DNA of 64,000 bases from Gammaproteobacteria bacterium (GCA_028821195.1 JAPPHB010000075.1:1-64000), one strand, 5' to 3'. Positions 1 to 8,382 are shown, counted from the stretch's first letter. A program made the numbers and translations. The notes: a model not told the origin generated them from the letters alone.

Positions 1-1168
1 GTCCCAGCACCACGTCCGCGTCGGTGACGGTGGGGTCGGTCCCGCCCCGGCAGTAAGCCACCGGGCCCGGTTCCGCCCCGGCGCTGGCCGGTCCCACCTG
101 GATGCGGCCGAGGTCGTCCACCGCCGCGATGGACCCGCCCCCGGCCCCGATCTCGACCATCTCGATCACCGGAATGCGTACCGGCAGCCCGCTCCCCTTG
201 CGGAAGCGGTAGCTGCGGGCCACCTCGAAGGCGCGCGACTGCAGGGGTCGTCCCCCGTCGATCACGCACAGTTTCGCGGTCGTGCCCCCCATGTCGAACG
301 AGAGCACGTCGCCCAGCTCCAGCCGTCGCGCGAGGTGGCTTGCCAGAATCGCACCTCCCGCGGGACCGGATTCCACCAGCCGCACGGGCGCCGCCATGGC
401 GGTTTCGAGCGTCGTGAGCCCGCCTCCGGAGGTCATGAGCAGGAAGGGACAGTGGAGCCCCGAGGCCAGCAGCGACTCCGCCAACCCCTTCAGGTAGCGG
501 GACATCAGCGGCTGGACATAGGCGTTGGCGCACGCGGTCGAGAGGCGTTCGTACTCGCGCACCTCCGGGCACACATCCGAGGCCAGCGTCACCGCAAGCT
601 CCGGGCGTTCATCCGCGAGAATCGCGCCGATGCACCGTTCATGGTGCGGGTTGGCGTACCCGTGAATGAGCCCCACGGCGACGGACTCGGCCCCGTGCTC
701 ATCCAGAATCGGCAGCAGCGCGCGCACCGAATCCTCGTCGAGCGGCACCAGCACGCGCCCGTGCCGGTCCACGCGCTCGGTGACGGGCAGACGCAGGCGG
801 CGCTGCACCAGGGGCTCCGGCCGGTCGATGCCGATGTCGTACTGCTCGAAGCGGTTCTCGCGCGCCATTTCGAGGGCGTCGCGATGTCCCGATGTGACGA
901 TCAGAGCCGTGCGCGCCCCTCTGCGCTCGATGATCGCGTTGGTCGCCAGCGTGGTCCCGTGGATGACCAGCCGCACCTCCGAGGGCGCCACGCCCGCGAT
1001 CTCCAACACCTTGTGCACACCCGACAGGACCCCCTGTTCGGGGGCCGCGGGCGTAGTAAGTACCTTGGTGGTGACCGGGGGCCCGCCTGCCTCCAGGGCC
1101 ACATCGGTAAAGGTGCCTCCGATGTCGATGGCCAGGCGCACGCCGCGCGAGCCAGAACGATCAGGCAT
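1..1168 (-). CDS. hyuA: Hydantoinase/oxoprolinase family protein, HyuA-type subunit (partial, C-terminus off left edge)
   Basis: The reverse strand reads open from an ATG at 1168 to the left edge, giving 389 residues of a family that is usually near 690. The N-terminus carries the ASKHA-type phosphate-binding motif IDIGGTFTDV (residues 14-23), followed by HGTTLATNAI and, close to the edge, RGGTDPTVTDADVVLG, all typical of N-methylhydantoinase/acetophenone carboxylase/5-oxoprolinase A subunits, which use ATP to open cyclic amides or carboxylate ketones in the cytoplasm. A HyuB partner would be expected beyond position 1. The SDR gene lies 103 bp upstream on the same strand and may be co-transcribed. 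The substrate cannot be told from the sequence. Confidence 0.88.
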   Translation of the reverse strand, partial: MPDRSGSRGVRLAIDIGGTFTDVALEAGGPPVTTKVLTTPAAPEQGVLSGVHKVLEIAGVAPSEVRLVIHGTTLATNAIIERRGARTALIVTSGHRDALEMARENRFEQYDIGIDRPEPLVQRRLRLPVTERVDRHGRVLVPLDEDSVRALLPILDEHGAESVAVGLIHGYANPHHERCIGAILADERPELAVTLASDVCPEVREYERLSTACANAYVQPLMSRYLKGLAESLLASGLHCPFLLMTSGGGLTTLETAMAAPVRLVESGPAGGAILASHLARRLELGDVLSFDMGGTTAKLCVIDGGRPLQSRAFEVARSYRFRKGSGLPVRIPVIEMVEIGAGGGSIAAVDDLGRIQVGPASAGAEPGPVAYCRGGTDPTVTDADVVLG

Positions 1169-1271
1169 GGCGCCGTCCCCCGCCTTCATCGATCCGTCCG
1201 CAGACGCGTTTCACCTGAAACCCGCAGCCCTGCGCTCCGCCGCGGGCGCCACGATACCCGCGCTGGGCCTC

Positions 1272-2060
1272 TCAGCCATCGCCGCGCAGCGGAACCGTGT
1301 AGTTCAGCGCCAGCCGGCCACCGTCCGGGTAGATGGTCTCACCCGTGAGGTAGGACGCGTAGTCGCTGGCCAGGAAGACCGCCACGCTCGCCACCTCTTC
1401 GGGCTGCCCGACCCGCCCCATCGGCGTGCGCGACAGGATCGTCCGCCGGGCCTCCTCGTCGGCCATCACCTCGTCCAGCATGCTCGTGGCGATGGAGCCC
1501 GGCCCGATGGCGTTGACCCGGATGTCGTGCGGCGCGAGCGCCATCGCCATCACCTTGGTGAGCTGCGCCACGCCGCCCTTGGAGACCGCGTACGCGAGCT
1601 GGTTGGGGATGGTCACCACCGCGTTGGTGGAGGACATGTTGACGATGGCTCCCTTGACGCCCCGCTCTACCATGTGGCGGGCCGCCAGCCGCGACATCAG
1701 CCAGGTCCCCCGAAGGTTCACCGAGAGCACGCGATCGAAGTCCTCCACGGTGCCGTCCAGAATCGACCCCGGGACGATAATGCCGGCGTTGTTGAGGAGG
1801 ATGTCGCAGTCCCCGAAACGCTCATTGCAGGTGTCGAGCAATCCGGCGCAATCCTCCTCCAGGCTCACGTCCGCCCGAATCGCCACGGCAGACGCCCGCG
1901 TCTCGTCGCGAATGCGGCGCGCGGTTTCGGCACAGTCTTCCTCCAGCACGTCCCCGAGCACCACGCTCGCTCCGTGGCGCGCGAACGCCAGCGCGCACGC
2001 GGCCCCGATGCCTCTCGCCGCGCCCGTGACGATTGCATTCCTGCCCTCGAGTGAGATCAC
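1272..2060 (-). CDS. SDR-family NAD(P)-dependent oxidoreductase
   Basis: A classical short-chain dehydrogenase of 262 residues: cofactor motif TGAARGIG (12-19), NNAG (90-93), catalytic serine in NMSSTN (about 143-144) and YAVSK (Y157, K161), ending in the usual PDGG region. I chose the GTG at 2060 because a GGAG sits about eight bases upstream and the product begins where family members begin; the frame is open further upstream to an ATG at 2186 but that would add a basic, unfamily-like extension. It is cytoplasmic and resembles 3-oxoacyl-ACP reductase/glucose dehydrogenase-type SDRs; the substrate is unknown. It precedes the HyuA-type gene on the same strand. Confidence 0.88.
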   Translation of the reverse strand: MISLEGRNAIVTGAARGIGAACALAFARHGASVVLGDVLEEDCAETARRIRDETRASAVAIRADVSLEEDCAGLLDTCNERFGDCDILLNNAGIIVPGSILDGTVEDFDRVLSVNLRGTWLMSRLAARHMVERGVKGAIVNMSSTNAVVTIPNQLAYAVSKGGVAQLTKVMAMALAPHDIRVNAIGPGSIATSMLDEVMADEEARRTILSRTPMGRVGQPEEVASVAVFLASDYASYLTGETIYPDGGRLALNYTVPLRGDG

Positions 2061-2320
2061 TGCACAGACTCCGTCGCAGATGGCATGTGCTCTGGTTCGA
2101 TCGGTGCGCCCGCCAATGGTCTTCGCGTTGCCTCCAAGGCTCCGCCAGTGGGTTCCACCGCGAACCGTGGCCCGCCCCAAGCTCACATCTTTCGCGGCTT
2201 GTGGCGAGAGACGGCATTCAGGGAACCGCGGGTGGAAAGCCGGGGCACTCGGCGAACCGCTGATGGAAAGCCCGCGTGCGGATCCATTGCCGGAAGGGAG
2301 GGGTAGCAGGAGCCGATATG

Positions 2321-2349
2321 TTGATTTTTCAGCAGCCGTCCCCTATGGT
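2321..2349 (+). promoter_or_regulatory. Candidate sigma70-type promoter for the BlaI/M56 operon
   Basis: TTGATT at 2321-2326 and TATGGT at 2344-2349 are separated by exactly 17 bases, in one of the few AT-richer patches of the 425-bp gene-free stretch 2061-2485 between the divergent SDR and repressor genes. Transcription would start near 2356, giving a leader of about 130 bases before the GTG at 2486. This is a match by eye to the E. coli consensus (4/6 and 4/6); the host's own consensus is unknown. Besides this and the adjoining dyad I see nothing else in 2061-2485. Confidence 0.4.
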
Positions 2350-2360
2350 GTCCCGAGTAC

Positions 2361-2378
2361 CGGTCCACTCCGGGACCG
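2361..2378 (+). promoter_or_regulatory. Inverted repeat just downstream of the candidate promoter, possible BlaI-type operator
   Basis: CGGTCC, six bases, then GGACCG form a perfect dyad at 2361-2378, overlapping a looser dyad GTCCCgag...ctcCGGGAC at 2350-2376. It covers the expected transcription start, where an autorepressor would bind. It is not the TACA-TGTA operator known from staphylococcal MecI/BlaI, so assignment to this repressor is inference from position only. Confidence 0.35.
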
Positions 2379-2485
2379 ATTCCTCCATCGGACCGCCCGC
2401 CGGACGCGGCCAACCCCCGGAGCCGGTATCCGGGGAACCAGCTGTCCCGCATCAGAGGAAACCACCCAGCCGGAGCACGAGACAG

Positions 2486-2869
2486 GTGAGCGACCTTCCC
2501 CCGCTGAGCAGGCGAGAGCGTCAGGTGATGGACATCCTCTACGAGTCGGGCGGCGCGACCGCCGTCCAGATCCGGGCGCGCATGGCAGACCCGCCGACGG
2601 ACTCGGCCGTGCGCTCGATCCTGCGCATCCTGATCAACAAGGGGCATCTGACCCGGGAGCTGGACGGTCCCCGCTACGTCTATGCCCCGACGACGCCGGT
2701 CCCGCGTGCCAGCCGCTCCGCCATGCGACACGTCCTGTCGACGTTCTTCGGCGGTTCCGTCGAGGGCGCGGTCGCCACGCTCCTGAAGCTCAGGGAGGGC
2801 GATCTGACCCCGGCCGAACGCGAGCGCATCAAGGCGATGATCGATGAAGCCGCGGAGGAGGGACGGTGA
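2486..2869 (+). CDS. blaI: BlaI/MecI/CopY-family winged-helix transcriptional repressor
   Basis: A 127-residue protein with the BlaI layout: LSRRERQVMDILYESG at the N-terminus, a winged helix through DSAVRSILRILINKGHL and the wing RYVYAP, then a C-terminal dimerisation helix. The GTG at 2486 gives the usual family length (about 125); the frame is open to 2276 but the extra 70 residues are proline-rich and unlike the family. Repressors of this family bind operator dyads as dimers and are inactivated by proteolysis set off by the M56 membrane sensor, whose gene overlaps this one by four bases (GTGA). No beta-lactamase is next to it, so the regulon is unknown. The symbol denotes the family only. 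Confidence 0.85.
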   Translation: MSDLPPLSRRERQVMDILYESGGATAVQIRARMADPPTDSAVRSILRILINKGHLTRELDGPRYVYAPTTPVPRASRSAMRHVLSTFFGGSVEGAVATLLKLREGDLTPAERERIKAMIDEAAEEGR

Positions 2870-5445
2870 GCGGGTTGGACGTCGCCACTGGTGTGGCGGG
2901 GCTGGTTGCGAAGGCTACCGTGGTGCTGTGCCTGGCGCTTGCCCTGGCGTGGCTCGCACGCCGGGGATCGGCGAGGACCCTGCACCTGCTCTGGACGACG
3001 GCGTTCGTGCTTCTGCTGGCATTGCCGGTGCTGAGCCTGCTGGGTCCGTCGTGGTCGGTGCCCATCCTGCCGGCTCGGGACGTCGCCGCCGAGGGTGCGT
3101 CCCTCAATGGGTCGGGGGAGGGAGTAGCGACAGCGGAGGCGCCGCGAGAGATGGCCGGGCGAACGGTTTCGTCCGGGCCGTCGCGACGGGTCGCAGGCGC
3201 CGGGACTTCATCGGCGCTCCCGACGGTCGAATCGAGTCGGCCACGGCCGCGGGCGGGCGATGCACCCGCCCCGCTGACCCCCTCCGGCATCGCGTTCGTG
3301 ATCTGGGCTCTGGGCTGTGGTGCGGCGCTGACCTCGCTGGCGGTCGGGAGCCTCCGCTTCCGGAAGCTGGTCCGCGAAGCGGCCCCCGTGCGAGACCTGG
3401 TTTGGAAGCAACAGAGCAACGCCATTAGGCGACGCCTGCGGGTGCGGAGCCAGGTCCGGATCCTGATGAGCCCGAAGGTGCCCACGCCGATGGCGGGTGG
3501 TCCATGGAGGCCGGTGATCCTGCTGCCGTCGGACGCGGAAGGCTGGTCGCCGGAGCGGCGTGCAGTGGTGCTGGCCCACGAACTGGTCCACGTCCGACGC
3601 CGGGACGCGCTCCGTCAGGTCGTCGGACGCGCCGTCGTCGCGCTCTACTGGTTTCATCCTCTCAACTGGCTGGCGTGGCGGGCTGCGACCATCGCCGCTG
3701 AGCGATCGTGCGACGAGGAGGTGCTCGAGCTGGGCACGCGCCCCTCGGAATACGCTCAGCACCTGTTCTCGCTCGCGTCCGGGACAGCGGCCGGTCGCGC
3801 CGTACTGGCCCTCCCCATGGTGCAGCGTTCGCAACTGGAGAACCGAATCATGTCCATCCTCAAGCGACATCGCCCCCGCTATTCGCTCGCCCGCACCCTC
3901 GCCGCACTGACGGGAATGGGCGTGGCCGGCACGCTCATCGCCTGCGCCAATCCAGTCCCCAGGGATCCGGCCGCGCAGGCCGCGCCCCGGGAACAGGCGA
4001 TAGTCCCGGGCGAGGTGCAGGCACAGGACCGCGTGATTCCCGCTCCTTCACCGGAGCGCGCGTCACCGGCGAGTCCGGCGCCGGAGGCGGCGTCTTCGGC
4101 AGACGCGGGAAGGCAGCCCATGGCCACTAGGTCCGCGATCTCGGAACCGATGCCAGCCGCAACTGACGTCTCGGCGGCCCCGTCCGAGCCGCCTTCGGAG
4201 CCGGACGCAACGCCCGTCAGGCCCGAGGCTGCGCAAGACGCCAGCCGCCAGGCGTTCGAGTGCAACCCCGGAAACAGGATCGGCGTCATGCGGCAGGCCG
4301 GCGAATGGACCCTGCAAGGTCGGGTGGACGGCATGCGCCTGTGCATGCGCAGCCGCGGCAACGTCGAGATGGCGCCGGATGGCACCTCCATCCAGAGCAT
4401 GAATGACGACAGTTGGCTGGTCCTCGAGTCGCAGGCGGAGCGATTGCACCGACTGGTGATCACTCCCGGACCCGGTGGCCTGGAGTACGACTGGAGCATC
4501 GATGGCCGCTCTCAGGCCTTTGACGACGAGGCCGAAGCTTGGCGCGACCTGATGCTGACGGTGATGGACGGTTACCTGGATGTGCAGGTAATCCGTGGCG
4601 AGGAAGCCAGCCTGCGCGGACGGATGGCCGTGCACCGAGGGCATGTCGCCGCGCTGCGCGGACAAATCGCGACGCATCGGGGGCATGTCGCCACCCTGCT
4701 CGGACAAACCGCGGCCCACAGGGGGCATGTCGCCGCCCTGCACGGACAAGCCGCCGCCCATCGAGGGCACATCGCCAGCTTGCGCGGGCGTATGTATATG
4801 CCAGGGGCTGAGGTGGCCAGGGTGATGAGCGGGCTGGCCACGCAAGTGGACCTCATGGCCAATCAGCACGCTACGACGACGCTCGCCAACGGAGCCGACA
4901 TGGCGGAGGCAGTGCAGGCGGCTGTGCAGGCGACGGCCGAGGCCCTGGAGAGGCCCGAGGTGCGGGAGGCGATGGCCGAAATGCAGGAAACGATGGCCGA
5001 CATGACGGAATTGTCGGAAACCCTCTCCGCGGCGGCCGATGACTGGACGACCCTGGCGGACGATCTGCAGCAGATCGAGCGCAATCTGGCCGCCCGGCGA
5101 GCCGAACTCGAGCGGGAAGCGGCCGCCCTTGAGCGCGAGGCAATGCAGGAGATCGAAGAGGAGATCGAGGAGTACGATCTCGCGGGGAGGATAGCCGCCA
5201 TCGAGACACGGATCGCCGAATACGACCTCGATGGCAAGATTGCGGTAATCCAGGCGCGGATCGAGGAATACGACCTCGACGGCAAGATTGCGGAGATCGA
5301 GACGCAGATCGAGGAGTACGACCTCGACGGCAGGATCCGCGAGATCGAGGCGCAGATCGAGGAACTGGACGCCGACCGCCGCGCCGACGAAATCGAGCGC
5401 TCGATCCAGGACGAAATCGCCGCCCTGCGCTCCCTGATCGGATAG
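2866..5445 (+). CDS. BlaR1/MecR1-like M56 membrane metallopeptidase with long repetitive C-terminal region
   Basis: An 859-residue protein starting at GTG 2866, overlapping the repressor stop. Hydrophobic segments lie near residues 4-30, 38-58, 139-160 and 345-362. The M56 zinc site is intact: HELVH at 238-242 and a third ligand E279 in ERSCDEEV. In the family this cytoplasm-facing gluzincin domain cleaves the BlaI partner when the sensor is triggered. Beyond the last membrane segment, where BlaR1 has a penicillin-binding domain, this protein instead has an Ala/Pro-rich linker (about 365-460), a beta-rich segment (about 465-560), four 14-residue His/Gly repeats (584-639), a helical part and 16-residue coiled-coil repeats (769-848). 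No SxxK/SxN/KTG penicillin-binding set is evident, so the signal is probably not a beta-lactam. Confidence 0.85.
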   Translation: MSGLDVATGVAGLVAKATVVLCLALALAWLARRGSARTLHLLWTTAFVLLLALPVLSLLGPSWSVPILPARDVAAEGASLNGSGEGVATAEAPREMAGRTVSSGPSRRVAGAGTSSALPTVESSRPRPRAGDAPAPLTPSGIAFVIWALGCGAALTSLAVGSLRFRKLVREAAPVRDLVWKQQSNAIRRRLRVRSQVRILMSPKVPTPMAGGPWRPVILLPSDAEGWSPERRAVVLAHELVHVRRRDALRQVVGRAVVALYWFHPLNWLAWRAATIAAERSCDEEVLELGTRPSEYAQHLFSLASGTAAGRAVLALPMVQRSQLENRIMSILKRHRPRYSLARTLAALTGMGVAGTLIACANPVPRDPAAQAAPREQAIVPGEVQAQDRVIPAPSPERASPASPAPEAASSADAGRQPMATRSAISEPMPAATDVSAAPSEPPSEPDATPVRPEAAQDASRQAFECNPGNRIGVMRQAGEWTLQGRVDGMRLCMRSRGNVEMAPDGTSIQSMNDDSWLVLESQAERLHRLVITPGPGGLEYDWSIDGRSQAFDDEAEAWRDLMLTVMDGYLDVQVIRGEEASLRGRMAVHRGHVAALRGQIATHRGHVATLLGQTAAHRGHVAALHGQAAAHRGHIASLRGRMYMPGAEVARVMSGLATQVDLMANQHATTTLANGADMAEAVQAAVQATAEALERPEVREAMAEMQETMADMTELSETLSAAADDWTTLADDLQQIERNLAARRAELEREAAALEREAMQEIEEEIEEYDLAGRIAAIETRIAEYDLDGKIAVIQARIEEYDLDGKIAEIETQIEEYDLDGRIREIEAQIEELDADRRADEIERSIQDEIAALRSLIG
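4615..4782 (+). repeat. Four 42-bp tandem repeats inside the M56 gene (14-residue His-Arg-Gly-His repeats)
   Basis: Residues 584-639 are four consecutive 14-residue units of the pattern [RLH]-G-[QR]-x-A-x-H-R-G-H-[VI]-A-x-L, encoded by four 42-bp DNA units that are similar but not identical. Each unit has two histidines three residues apart, so the array presents eight regularly spaced histidines in what should be the extracytoplasmic sensor. A fifth degenerate unit may follow (RGRMYMPGAEVARVMS). Confidence 0.85.
5170..5409 (+). repeat. 48-bp tandem repeats encoding 16-residue coiled-coil units at the C-terminus of the M56 protein
   Basis: Residues 769-832 are four 16-residue units of the form E-Y-D-L-[AD]-G-[RK]-I-x-x-I-[EQ]-x-[RQ]-I-x, with tyrosines at 770, 786, 802 and 818, and a fifth degraded unit to residue 848. 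The spacing of Leu/Ile suggests a long amphipathic helix or coiled coil. Codon choices vary between units, so the array is not a very recent expansion. Confidence 0.8.
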
Positions 5446-5580
5446 CCCGGCACTACTCCACTACATCCAGCCGCCGAGTTCCGACCGCCTCTCACGTCAT
5501 CCGGATTGTCGGCGCGGTCCCTGTTCCGAGCGCCTGCGTGGTCGGATGTCGGCTTCCGCGCGCGGCGGATCATCCCGGCC

Positions 5581-5609
5581 TTGATCATCGTCGTTTTGTC
5601 GCCATATTC
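5581..5609 (+). promoter_or_regulatory. Weak candidate promoter upstream of the substrate-binding lipoprotein
   Basis: TTGATC at 5581-5586 and ATATTC at 5604-5609, 17 bases apart, in an AT-richer patch of the 265-bp gap after the M56 gene. Position and spacing are right for a promoter serving the gene at 5711, but the -10 match is poor. I see no clear terminator in this gap. Confidence 0.25.
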
Positions 5610-5710
5610 GCGGTGATTGACGCAATTCTTGCGCGGAGGCGGTCAGCACAGGCGTGGGCGGACGCTCCTTCGAGGGGATGTCCGCGGCTGAATCGCGGGA
5701 AGAGGGACGG

Positions 5711-6949
5711 ATGCCGAATACACGGGACCTGGCGATGCTCTGGGTGATGCTCATGAGCGCGGCGGGCTGCCGCGACGCCGTGGCTTCATCGGATGAACCC
5801 GAGCCGATCACGATCGCGGCGACCGTCTCCGAAACCGGGATTCGCACCCGTTCCGCCGGCGAGATGGGCAGGGGATACCTGCTTGCGGTGGAGATGCTGA
5901 ATGAGATGGGCGGCGTGGGCGGCCGACAGATCCGCCTGGTGACCCTGGACGACGCGAGCGATCCCGCAACCGCGGCCCGCCTGTACGAGGCGTTCACCGT
6001 CGCCGACAGCATCGACGCACTGCTGGGTCCCTTCAGCTCCCCGATCACCGAGGCGGTGCTGGCCGTGACAGAGGCGGCGGGCTGGCCGCTCATCGCGCCG
6101 CTGGCGTCGGCCCCGGGTATCTGGAGCGAGCGCGGCCGCCGATGGAGCGTACAGATGCTCGATCCGGGGCCAATGCGATTCCGCGGCATGGTCGAGCTGG
6201 CTGCGCGCAACGGCGCCCGCACAGTGGCACTCGTCTACGAGGAGAGCACCTTCCCCGTCTCCCTGGCCGAGGGCATTCGGGCGGCCGCGGGGGAAGACGG
6301 CCTCACGATCGTGCTGGACCGCTCCTACCCGGTCGGCGGGGCAGATCATGCGACGCTCGCGGCAGCGGCCCGCGACGCAGGCGGGGATCTCTTCATCGGC
6401 GGCGGATACTACGACGATGCCGTCGGCTTCACGGAGGCCATGGCGGAGACCGGCTACATCCCCCTCATGGCCAGCCTCTCGCTGGGTCCCGCAGATCCCC
6501 GGTTCGTAGAGGACGTTGGTGACCTCGCGCGCTGCATTGCCGGTCCCACGACGTGGACCCCCGCGGTCCGCACGTCCGGCTTCATCGCCGACAGCGAGAC
6601 CTTCGTTCGGCGCTACCAGCAGGCGTACGAATCGTTGCCCGGCTATCACGCGGCCGGCGGTTTCGGAGCCGTGGAGCTTCTCGCCGAAGCCATCGAGGCC
6701 ACGCTGACCGCAGCGGGGGAGATCGATCACGCAGCCGTTCGGGACTACCTGTTCTCGGCGTCCACCGAAACGGTGCTGGGACCCCACGCCGTTTACTCGC
6801 TGGGAACCGAACAGGCCGGAGGCCAGCGCGCACTGGCGGCCCTGCAGGTCCAGTGGCAGGACGACGGTTCCGGCGGGCTGGTTCAGCGCATCATCCATCC
6901 GGAGGCGGCGGCGGAAGCCGAACCCTGCCTCCTCCGACCAAACCCTTGA
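5711..6949 (+). CDS. ABC transporter substrate-binding lipoprotein, branched-chain amino acid type (Peripla_BP_6)
   Basis: A 412-residue protein beginning MPNTRDLAMLWVMLMSAAGC: a short signal peptide with a lipobox and Cys20 as the expected lipidated residue. The mature part has the LivJ-like two-lobe fold signature, for example GRGYLLAVEMLNEMGGVGGR with LVTLDDASDPATAARLYE after it, and a late LAEAIEAT helix. Such proteins capture amino acids, amides or short organic acids for an ABC importer. GAGGGACGG just before the ATG at 5711 supports this start over an in-frame ATG at 5654. No permease or ATPase genes lie nearby, so it is an orphan receptor or works with a distant importer. Ligand unknown. 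Confidence 0.85.
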   Translation: MPNTRDLAMLWVMLMSAAGCRDAVASSDEPEPITIAATVSETGIRTRSAGEMGRGYLLAVEMLNEMGGVGGRQIRLVTLDDASDPATAARLYEAFTVADSIDALLGPFSSPITEAVLAVTEAAGWPLIAPLASAPGIWSERGRRWSVQMLDPGPMRFRGMVELAARNGARTVALVYEESTFPVSLAEGIRAAAGEDGLTIVLDRSYPVGGADHATLAAAARDAGGDLFIGGGYYDDAVGFTEAMAETGYIPLMASLSLGPADPRFVEDVGDLARCIAGPTTWTPAVRTSGFIADSETFVRRYQQAYESLPGYHAAGGFGAVELLAEAIEATLTAAGEIDHAAVRDYLFSASTETVLGPHAVYSLGTEQAGGQRALAALQVQWQDDGSGGLVQRIIHPEAAAEAEPCLLRPNP

Positions 6950-7032
6950 CCCCCCTTCCTCCGTACACGTCCTTATCGTGATGCCGGTACCCGGCAATTG
7001 ATGCTCGAAAACCGAACAAGGACGGCCCCGCC

Positions 7033-7095
7033 ATGATGCGGATTCTCAGGTACGCCTTGCGCCTCGTCCTGGACTGGCTGCGCAACAAGATCTAG
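7033..7095 (+). CDS. Possible 20-residue peptide, hypothetical
   Basis: ATG at 7033 to TAG at 7095 encodes MMRILRYALRLVLDWLRNKI, a basic amphipathic helix-like peptide. AAGGACGG lies about seven bases upstream, an acceptable ribosome binding site, and the ORF ends 27 bases before the mechanosensitive-channel gene. It could be a real small membrane-active peptide, a leader peptide, or chance. There is no homology evidence. Confidence 0.25.
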   Translation: MMRILRYALRLVLDWLRNKI

Positions 7096-7122
7096 CTCGC
7101 GCGGGAGCCGGAGACTCACCCC

Positions 7123-8382
7123 ATGCCCTTCCCCCCCGAAAACTGGCTCAGCCTGGTCGCCGGTCTCGTGATCCTCGTCGCCGCGGCGTGGATCGCGGAC
7201 TGGGTGACCACCCGAATCGTCCACGGCGCGATCCGGCGGGTCGCGGCCCGGACCCGTTCCTCGTGGGACGACCGCGTCATCGAGCGCAAGGTCTTCGCCC
7301 GCCTCGCCCACATTGTGCCCGCGGCCATTGTCTATTACAGCATCGGGCCGGTGCTGGGCGTTACCGAGGCCGCGGCCGCCGCCGGGACCGAGCCCTTTGG
7401 GCTCATTCTGGCCTGGACGTTCGCGCGGCGACTCTCGGCCGCCGTCATCGTGATGGCCGCGGCCGCGGCGTTCAGCGCCTTCCTCGACGCGGTCAACGAC
7501 ATCTACGTGGAGGCCTTCGAGCAGTCTCGCTCGCGTCCGATCAAGGGCTACCTCCAAGGGGTGAGCCTGCTGGCCTACCTGGGCGCGGGCGTCGTCGCCA
7601 TCGCGATCCTGGCGAACCAGAGCCCCCTGGTCTTCCTCTCGGGGATCGGCGCGCTCACCGCCGTCCTCATGCTCATCTTCCGCGACACCATTCTCTCGCT
7701 TGTGGCGAGCATCCAGATCATGTCCAACGACATGATCCGCATCGGCGACTGGGTGTCGATGCCGCAGGCCAACACCGACGGAGATGTCATCGAGATCGCG
7801 CTGCACACGGTCAAGATCCAGAACTGGGACAAGACCATCTCCACCATCCCGACCCACAAGTTCATCAGCGAATCCTTCAAGAACTGGCGCGGGATGACGG
7901 AATCCGGGGGACGGCGCATCAAGCGGTCGCTGCGCATCGACATGAACTCGGTGCGCTTCCTGAGCGACGACGAAAACGAGCGGCTGTCGCGCTACGAGAC
8001 GCTGAAGGATTACATGGCCGAGGCGCGCCGCAAGATCGAGAGCTACAACGCCGCCAAGGCCAAGGGCGATCCCGGCATCATCCCGGAGATCCGGCGGCTG
8101 ACCAACCTCGGAACGTTCCGCTTCTACGTCCTCAACTACCTGAAGGCCAACCCCCGCGTCAGTCAGGAGATGACGGTGCTGGCGCGGCAGCTCGAGCCCG
8201 GACCGAAGGGGGTGCCCATCGAGATCTACTGCTTCTCGAGCGACACCGCGTGGGCGAACTACGAGGGACTCCAAGCCGACCTCTTCGATCATCTGATCGC
8301 GATTCTGCCGGAGTTCGGGCTGAGGGCGTTCCAGGAACCCAGCGGGTCGGACTTCGCGGAGGCAATCGCGGATCGCGCCTGA
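7123..8382 (+). CDS. ybdG: MscS-family mechanosensitive channel, YbdG (miniconductance) type
   Basis: A 419-residue protein, the same length class as E. coli YbdG (415). Hydrophobic segments near residues 8-26, 62-80, 93-127 and 148-200 precede the pore-lining TM3 and the beta domain. The run FLSGIGALTAVLMLIFRDTI, then SIQIMSNDMIRIGDWVSMP and TVKIQNWDKTISTIPTHKFI, is closely YbdG-like. It would sit in the inner membrane and release small osmolytes on hypo-osmotic stress. The start is the ATG at 7123, after a weak GGAG-containing leader. It may be co-transcribed with the small ORF just upstream. Confidence 0.9.
   Translation: MPFPPENWLSLVAGLVILVAAAWIADWVTTRIVHGAIRRVAARTRSSWDDRVIERKVFARLAHIVPAAIVYYSIGPVLGVTEAAAAAGTEPFGLILAWTFARRLSAAVIVMAAAAAFSAFLDAVNDIYVEAFEQSRSRPIKGYLQGVSLLAYLGAGVVAIAILANQSPLVFLSGIGALTAVLMLIFRDTILSLVASIQIMSNDMIRIGDWVSMPQANTDGDVIEIALHTVKIQNWDKTISTIPTHKFISESFKNWRGMTESGGRRIKRSLRIDMNSVRFLSDDENERLSRYETLKDYMAEARRKIESYNAAKAKGDPGIIPEIRRLTNLGTFRFYVLNYLKANPRVSQEMTVLARQLEPGPKGVPIEIYCFSSDTAWANYEGLQADLFDHLIAILPEFGLRAFQEPSGSDFAEAIADRA

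Noticed and set aside
2061-2485. Search for a classical TACA-TGTA BlaI/MecI operator
   Set aside because: None was found; the perfect GC-rich dyad at 2361-2378 is reported as a candidate in its place.
4563-4869. Several overlapping open frames in both strands within the M56 gene, and possible CRISPR-like periodicity
   Set aside because: The 42-bp periodicity is a coding protein repeat without constant repeats and unique spacers; the alternative frames are a by-product of it.
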